DNA of 27,338 nucleotides from JAXDLH01 sp034666705 (lineage in GTDB: Bacteria > Chloroflexota > UBA6077 > SHYK01), in NCBI GenBank assembly GCA_034666705.1, contig JAXDLH010000402.1:1-27338 (forward strand), read 5' to 3'. Shown piece after piece: positions 23,488-27,338 of the stretch (position 1 is the stretch's first letter; each line of letters starts with the position of its first letter). Both the position numbers and the translations under genes were made by a program. The notes under the pieces are model-generated. The model searched no databases. It worked only from the letters and a program-made list of their open reading frames with translations, and was not told the origin of the DNA.

Positions 23488-23889
23488 CTATGCCGAGGCT
23501 CGCCGGCGGCTGGCGAGGGCAAGGAGGTTGCCCTCAGAGTCGCGGAAGAACGCCATCCATTCCTCTTCGCCAGCCGGGCCGAAGTCACCGGCGGTATCGC
23601 GGTGGATCACGTGCGGCTCGCCCTCGAAGCCCACTCCGCGATCGAGCAGCGCGCGATACGCCGCGTCGATATCCGGCACGCGAAAGTACAGGATGGTCGA
23701 GGCGGCCGCACCTTCGAGCAGTAATCGCGTGCCAGCCAGGTCGAAGAATGCAAGGCCGGGCGGGTCGAACTTCGCGATGAAGTGGATGCCCAGCACGTCG
23801 CGGTAGAAGCTTACTGCTCGCTCGAGGTCATCGGCGTGCTGCACGATCTGCTGGAGCGGGCCGAGGTGGATGGGCTGCGATTCGCTCAC
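23488..23889 (-). CDS. VOC-family protein (glyoxalase/bleomycin-resistance/dioxygenase fold)
   Basis: A soluble protein of 133 residues with the two-module VOC fold. LGPLQQIVQHADDLERAVSF followed by YRDVLGIHFIAKFDPPGLAF is the first module; ILYFRVPDIDAAYRALLDRG and the C-terminal AFFRDSEGNLLALASR form the second. Likely metal ligands are His in IVQHADD, Glu in LLLEGAA, and Glu in SEGN. No specific substrate can be assigned. GTG 23889 is seven bases past GGAGG. The frame stays open upstream across panE on the other strand, which is a shadow. The 156 bases between this gene and lhr hold nothing I can call. Confidence 0.88.
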   Translation of the reverse strand: MSESQPIHLGPLQQIVQHADDLERAVSFYRDVLGIHFIAKFDPPGLAFFDLAGTRLLLEGAAASTILYFRVPDIDAAYRALLDRGVGFEGEPHVIHRDTAGDFGPAGEEEWMAFFRDSEGNLLALASRRRASA

Positions 23890-23959
23890 GGGTACGCCTC
23901 CAGGACGATGTACGCCGTCATTGTTGGTCCGAGAAGGGCTCGCGCTCGCGCCGCCAATT

Positions 23960-23988
23960 TTAGCGGCTCCTCCAACGCCCGCTATACT
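23960..23988 (+). promoter_or_regulatory. Possible promoter of panE
   Basis: TATACT (23983-23988) is a good -10 box about 30 bases before the GTG start. The hexamer 17 bases upstream (TTAGCG) is a poor -35, so only the -10 supports this call. Confidence 0.35.
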
Positions 23989-24018
23989 CCCGGATATCCA
24001 TGAAGACGGGGTGATGCG

Positions 24019-24948
24019 GTGCGCGTGCTGGTAATGGGGGCGGGGGCGGTCGGCGGCTACTACGGAGGCGCGCTGGCGCTCGCCGGCCACGACGTGACGC
24101 TCGTCGCCCGGGGGGCGCACCTGGCTGCGCTCCAGAACAATGGTCTCGAGCTGCGTGAGCAGAGCGGCACGACCCATGTGCCGGTACGTGCCGTCGCCGA
24201 CCCGGCCGAGTCCGGTCCGGCGAGCGATCTCGTGCTCTTCACCGTCAAGGCGTACGACACGGATACGGCAATCGAGGCGGTGCGGCCTGCGGTCGGCGAG
24301 TCGACGACGATCCTGCCGCTGCAGAACGGTGTCGATGCGGCCGACCGGCTCGGTGCGGCTTTCGGCATGAATCACGTGCTGCCGGGCACGACCAACATCT
24401 ACGCGACGGTCGTCGAGCCCGGGGTGATCATTCGCCGGGGCGACATCCGCACGATCACGCTCGGCGAGGTCTCGGGTGAGGAAACGCCACGACTGACGGC
24501 GATCGCGGCGGTGCTGCGGGAGGCTGGTGTCAACGTCGTGATCCCGGCCGATATTCAGGCTGCAGTGTGGGAGAAATTTATCCTGCTCGCCGCCAACGCC
24601 TGCCTTAGCACCGCGAGTGAGGCGAATGTAGGCGAGGTGTTCCGCGAGCCGGAGGGCCCGCCGCTCTTTCGCACCATGCTGTGCGAGGTCGAGGCGGTCG
24701 CCCGGGCGGCAGGGGTCGCCGTGGCTCCCGACATCGTCGAGCGCATCATGACGTTCTCCAAGAGCTGGGCGCCCGACTCGCGCACCTCGATGCAGGTCGA
24801 TTACGAGCGCAAGCGGCGCGTCGAGCTCGAGCAGATCGCCGGCGTGCTCGTGCGACGCGCGCGCGATCTCGGCGTGGCGACGCCGACGTTTGACGTGCTG
24901 TATCCGGTGCTCCGGATCCGCGCCCGCGCCTTTGGGGGGCTCGACTGA
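24019..24948 (+). CDS. panE: 2-dehydropantoate 2-reductase (ketopantoate reductase family)
   Basis: It would reduce ketopantoate to pantoate with NADPH on the way to pantothenate and CoA. The 309-residue length fits. The N-terminal Rossmann loop is MGAGAVGGYYGG (G7, G9, G12). Conserved residues are Lys77 in FTVKAYD, Asn103 in LQNGVD, Lys186 in VWEKFILLAANA and Glu269 in RRVELEQIAG, matching the substrate-binding Lys and Glu of the E. coli enzyme. SRTSMQVDYERKR is the usual C-terminal signature. The family also contains paralogues on other 2-oxo acids, and no other pan gene is nearby. The start is GTG 24019, behind GGGGTGAT. Confidence 0.88.
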   Translation: MRVLVMGAGAVGGYYGGALALAGHDVTLVARGAHLAALQNNGLELREQSGTTHVPVRAVADPAESGPASDLVLFTVKAYDTDTAIEAVRPAVGESTTILPLQNGVDAADRLGAAFGMNHVLPGTTNIYATVVEPGVIIRRGDIRTITLGEVSGEETPRLTAIAAVLREAGVNVVIPADIQAAVWEKFILLAANACLSTASEANVGEVFREPEGPPLFRTMLCEVEAVARAAGVAVAPDIVERIMTFSKSWAPDSRTSMQVDYERKRRVELEQIAGVLVRRARDLGVATPTFDVLYPVLRIRARAFGGLD

Positions 24949-24980
24949 CCACCGCGCCAAACCCGCCGGCTGGACCGGCG

Positions 24981-25538
24981 GTGGACGAGCTACGCGTACG
25001 CCGGATGATTGCGCGGCGCATCGCTTCGCTGCTGGTGCCGATGCTGATCGTGATCGGCCTCGACCGCCTCAGCAAGTGGTGGGTCCGCGCCAATCTCTGG
25101 GACCCGCCGCGCGATCTGGTGATCTTGCCCGGCTGGCTCGAGCTGACGCCGGTGGCGAACCGCGGCATCGCATTTGGCATGCTGCAGGACACTGGCGCGG
25201 TGCTCGCCCTGGTGGCCGTGGTCGCGCTGGCCTTCGTGGCGCTGCGCAGTTGGCGGCAGGTGCTCACCGCCCCGGCGCTCGTGCGGATCCCGCTCGGGAT
25301 GATCGCCGGTGGCGCGATCGGCAACGTCATCGACCGAGCTCAAATCGGCTACGTCACAGATTTCATTCGCGTGCCGCGCATCTGGATTTTCCAGGTCTTT
25401 AACGTGTCCGACGCCGCCATCGTCGTCGGGACGGTGATCCTCGCGTTGGTCTTGTGGCGCGGCGAGAATCGAACCGCGCGGATCCGAACCGCGGAGCCGT
25501 TGACGACGACACCTGGTCCGACTACCAGCCCAGAATAA
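24981..25538 (+). CDS. lspA: Lipoprotein signal peptidase (signal peptidase II)
   Basis: An inner-membrane aspartyl protease that cuts signal peptides from diacylglyceryl-prolipoproteins. The 185 residues contain four hydrophobic segments, with DRLSKWW after the first, TPVANRGIAFGML in the second region, and the two catalytic aspartates Asp127 (GYVTDFIR) and Asp144 (FNVSDAAI); GNVIDR precedes the first. The C-terminal 25 residues are a polar Thr/Pro-rich tail. GTG 24981 lies 33 bases after panE; ATG 25005 is possible and neither has a strong ribosome site, so coupling to panE is likely. Confidence 0.95.
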   Translation: MDELRVRRMIARRIASLLVPMLIVIGLDRLSKWWVRANLWDPPRDLVILPGWLELTPVANRGIAFGMLQDTGAVLALVAVVALAFVALRSWRQVLTAPALVRIPLGMIAGGAIGNVIDRAQIGYVTDFIRVPRIWIFQVFNVSDAAIVVGTVILALVLWRGENRTARIRTAEPLTTTPGPTTSPE

Positions 25539-25549
25539 GTGGCTGGACG

Positions 25550-25579
25550 TTGGCACGTGCCCCGCAGGCGCGTTAGAAT
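25550..25579 (+). promoter_or_regulatory. Promoter of the riboswitch-Gdt1 transcript
   Basis: TTGGCA (25550-25555) and TAGAAT (25574-25579) each differ from consensus at one position and are 18 bases apart. Transcription would start near 25586, eight bases before the first pairing strand of the riboswitch. Confidence 0.65.
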
Positions 25580-25593
25580 CCGAATGCAGCATC

Positions 25594-25699
25594 CCGAGGG
25601 GGAGTAACTGCCGGTCCTGCGGACCGTGGGTGGGATCAACATACTGGGGATGACCCTGGTTCCACCGGCGAGCGATCGCTCGTCCAGCCAGACCTTCGG
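25594..25699 (+). ncRNA. yybP-ykoY manganese riboswitch
   Basis: The two conserved loops are present: GGGGAGTAAC at 25599-25608 and ATCAACATACT at 25635-25645. The closing helix P1 pairs CCGAGGG (25594-25600) with CCTTCGG (25693-25699), one pair being G-U, and the GACCTT just at the 3' side matches the family. P2 is GGTCC-TGC-GGACC; GGTGGGA pairs with TTCCACC around the second loop; CGAGCGATCGCTCG forms a further hairpin. The length of 106 nt is normal. This class senses Mn2+ and turns on exporters. A second hairpin (25704-25733, CGCCC TCTGCA/TGCAGA...GGGCG) and TTTT at 25744 could be the expression platform. The downstream gene belongs to a known target family. Confidence 0.85.
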
Positions 25700-25792
25700 C
25701 CTACGCCCTCTGCACATTGCAGAGCTGGGGCGGGTCGAGGGTCTTTTCATGACCAGGCCTGCGATGCAAGCCCGCATGGGGGAGCTCGCGCC

Positions 25793-26383
25793 ATGGTGCC
25801 ACTCATCCTCTCCACGTTCGGGATCATCTTCATCGCGGAGCTGCCGGATAAGACGGCGCTCGCCTCGCTCGTGCTCGCGACGCGTTACCCGGTGCGTCAG
25901 GTAGTCATCGGCGCCTGCCTCGCGTTCCTCGTGCAAACCCTGGTCGCCGTCGTCGCCGGCAGCCTCTTGCAACTACTGCCCTCGCAGATCGTGCGCATCG
26001 GCGCTGGCCTGGGATTTCTTGCCTTCGCCGTGCTGGCCCTGCGCCGCCAGGAGGAGAAGGAGCTCACGGAGGAGGAGCGGAAAGTCGCGCGCACGACGCG
26101 TCGCCACTGGGCGCCGTGGATGGCGAGCTTCGCCGTGGTCTTCGCCGCCGAGTGGGGCGACCTCACCCAGCTTGCCACCGCGGCGCTGGTGGCGCACACC
26201 GGGCAGCCGATCCCCGTAGCAATCGGCTCCATCGCTGCCCTCTGGAGCGTGGCGGTTATCGCCGCGGTGGCCGGCAACCGTCTCGGGCGCCTCCTGTCTC
26301 AGAACCTGCTCAACCGCGTGAGCGCCGCCCTTTTCGCCGTCGTCGGGCTGTTCGTGATCGGCTCAGCCCTCACCAGTTCGTGA
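25793..26383 (+). CDS. Gdt1/TMEM165 (UPF0016) family cation exporter, probably Mn2+
   Basis: An inner-membrane protein of 196 residues with six likely membrane segments in two repeats. Each repeat carries the family motif: FIAELPDKTALASL near residue 13 and FAAEWGDLTQLAT near residue 121 (E-x-G-D-K/R-S/T type; the first has Pro in place of Gly). A charged cytoplasmic loop (RRQEEKELTEEERKVARTTR) separates the halves. Bacterial members export manganese, and the Mn2+ riboswitch in its leader supports that role here. ATG 25793 is eight bases past GGGGGAG. It converges with the Rieske gene, with 22 bases between. Confidence 0.92.
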   Translation: MVPLILSTFGIIFIAELPDKTALASLVLATRYPVRQVVIGACLAFLVQTLVAVVAGSLLQLLPSQIVRIGAGLGFLAFAVLALRRQEEKELTEEERKVARTTRRHWAPWMASFAVVFAAEWGDLTQLATAALVAHTGQPIPVAIGSIAALWSVAVIAAVAGNRLGRLLSQNLLNRVSAALFAVVGLFVIGSALTSS

Positions 26384-26405
26384 CCGGCGAGAAAGAGGCA
26401 GTCGT

Positions 26406-27338
26406 TCAGCTCCCCTGGGCGGCACCGGTCGGGATGCGAAATGGCGCGCGCGCGACGTCCTCGAGGCGGATGCGGATCATCGGCTCGTTCACCGCGGGGT
26501 CGCGGATCACACACGTCGGATCCTCGCCACGCTCGACCCGCTCTGCGTCGTCGAGCAGCATCCGGTGGTAGAGCACGACCCCCTTGTCGGAGGTCACCAG
26601 GTGCTCGACCGTGCGGTCGCTGATGGGGCCCTGACCGACCCAGGCGAGCATGTCCTGGCGGGGCACCGTATTGGCCGGGCTTTTCGGCGTGCAGTTGTCG
26701 TTGAATAGCTCCTCGCGGTGCAGCGGAATCGATTCCTGCGGGGGCGTGCCCGGCTGGCGCGGTCGCGTCTGATAGCGAATGTGCAGCGTATGCGTATCGT
26801 CTACCGGCACGCGGATCTGGTAGTTCGCGCCCGTCCGATCGCCGACGAGCAATGTGTACGGAAGGATCACCGGGTGGCCAACGGTCCAATCGTCGCAGTC
26901 CTCGGCCTCGCCCTCGAGCAGGCGCCGCTTCACAATTCCATACTCGAATACGTCGAAATCGATCTTCAAGTGGCGCACGACGTTCATCGCGCGGCCCTTG
27001 CCGAGCCGCTGGGCGACGTAGTTGCCGTACGCGCCATGGAGGTGCTCGAAATGGACCGGGTCGAGCGAGTTGTCCATGCATTGCAGCCAATTGCACGGCA
27101 GCGGGTTGATCTCGATGCTCCGCACGACGTCGTCGCGCACGTAGAGGTCGTACCTTGGGAGCAGTGGCGCGGGCGCCGGACCGAGGTAGGCCCAGACCAT
27201 GCCGCCCATCTCCTGCACGGGATACGCGGTGATGCGGAAGGGGATGCACATCGGCTCGAAGGGCATGTCGACCACGTGGCCCTCGTGGTCGTAGACCCAG
27301 CCGTGGTAGGCGCAACGCAGCCCGTGCTCCTGGGGGAT
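26406..27338 (-). CDS. Rieske non-heme iron oxygenase, large subunit (5' end outside window)
   Basis: An aromatic ring-hydroxylating or O-demethylating type oxygenase. At the window edge the minus strand reads IPQEHGLRCAYHGWVYDHEG, where CAYHGW is the second half of the Rieske [2Fe-2S] site; the first Cys-x-His lies beyond the edge. The mononuclear iron site is NSLDPVHFEHLHG, with two His, and a downstream Asp is expected. At least 310 residues are present and the stop is at 26406. The protein resembles phthalate dioxygenase-like monocomponent alpha subunits. Partner reductase and ferredoxin are not in the window and the substrate is unknown. Confidence 0.9.
   Translation of the reverse strand: MPQEHGLRCAYHGWVYDHEGHVVDMPFEPMCIPFRITAYPVQEMGGMVWAYLGPAPAPLLPRYDLYVRDDVVRSIEINPLPCNWLQCMDNSLDPVHFEHLHGAYGNYVAQRLGKGRAMNVVRHLKIDFDVFEYGIVKRRLLEGEAEDCDDWTVGHPVILPYTLLVGDRTGANYQIRVPVDDTHTLHIRYQTRPRQPGTPPQESIPLHREELFNDNCTPKSPANTVPRQDMLAWVGQGPISDRTVEHLVTSDKGVVLYHRMLLDDAERVERGEDPTCVIRDPAVNEPMIRIRLEDVARAPFRIPTGAAQGS

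Noticed and set aside
25626..25904. Open frame of 92 codons over the riboswitch
   Set aside because: It covers the conserved riboswitch loops and overlaps the exporter gene in another frame; the RNA structure explains the conservation better.

Overview
The window is about 27 kb of GC-rich bacterial chromosome in which every recognisable gene is bacterial. Short operons, frequent GTG/TTG starts and a MurE without the meso-diaminopimelate signature would suit a Chloroflexota member, perhaps of the Thermomicrobia type. That placement is an inference from style; no marker gene here fixes the taxon. No rRNA, tRNA, CRISPR array, transposase or prophage was found.

Layout. 1-585: the last codons of a VOC-fold protein, then a gene-free repeat field (27-bp tandem units, mosaic repeats, a palindrome followed by 24/25-bp units). 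586-3245 (minus): a diguanylate cyclase overlapping or abutting murE. 3246-3541: an intergenic stretch with a 30-bp-arm inverted repeat and 37-bp tandem units. 3542-4504 (minus): aldo/keto reductase. 4619-7282 (plus): a DNA methyltransferase without a restriction partner, then proS. 7368-10366 (minus): a membrane-anchored alpha/beta hydrolase, a SAM methyltransferase and an NMT1/THI5-like binding protein. 10567-14420 (plus): uvrC, a CopG-type VapBC module with its operator, and a FIST-domain sensor. 14458-16089 (minus): a short helix-hairpin-helix protein related to the PolX N-terminus and a Gfo/Idh/MocA oxidoreductase, separated by a 37-bp palindrome. 16220-17281 (plus): rsgA. 17294-17615 (minus): the remains of an antitoxin-mazF module. 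17807-18483 (plus): an intact Phd-VapC module with a 17-bp-arm operator over its -10 box. 18490-23331 (minus): a giant Lhr-type helicase whose coding sequence carries two blocks of intergenic-type repeats. 23488-23889 (minus): VOC protein. 24019-25538 (plus): panE-type reductase and lspA. 25550-26383 (plus): a promoter, a yybP-ykoY manganese riboswitch and the Gdt1/UPF0016 exporter it should control. 26406-27338 (minus): a Rieske oxygenase running off the right edge.

How it fits together. Most genes are housekeeping: cell wall (murE, lspA), translation (proS, rsgA), repair (uvrC, lhr), pantothenate (panE) and metal homeostasis. Accessory elements lie between them: three toxin-antitoxin loci (two intact, one dead), a solitary methyltransferase and a dispersed repeat family that has also entered lhr in frame. 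I see no clearly new multi-gene system. The most unusual signals are the repeat-invaded lhr, the decayed antitoxin/mazF pair beside an intact module, the MurE specificity motif and the textbook-like riboswitch/exporter pair.
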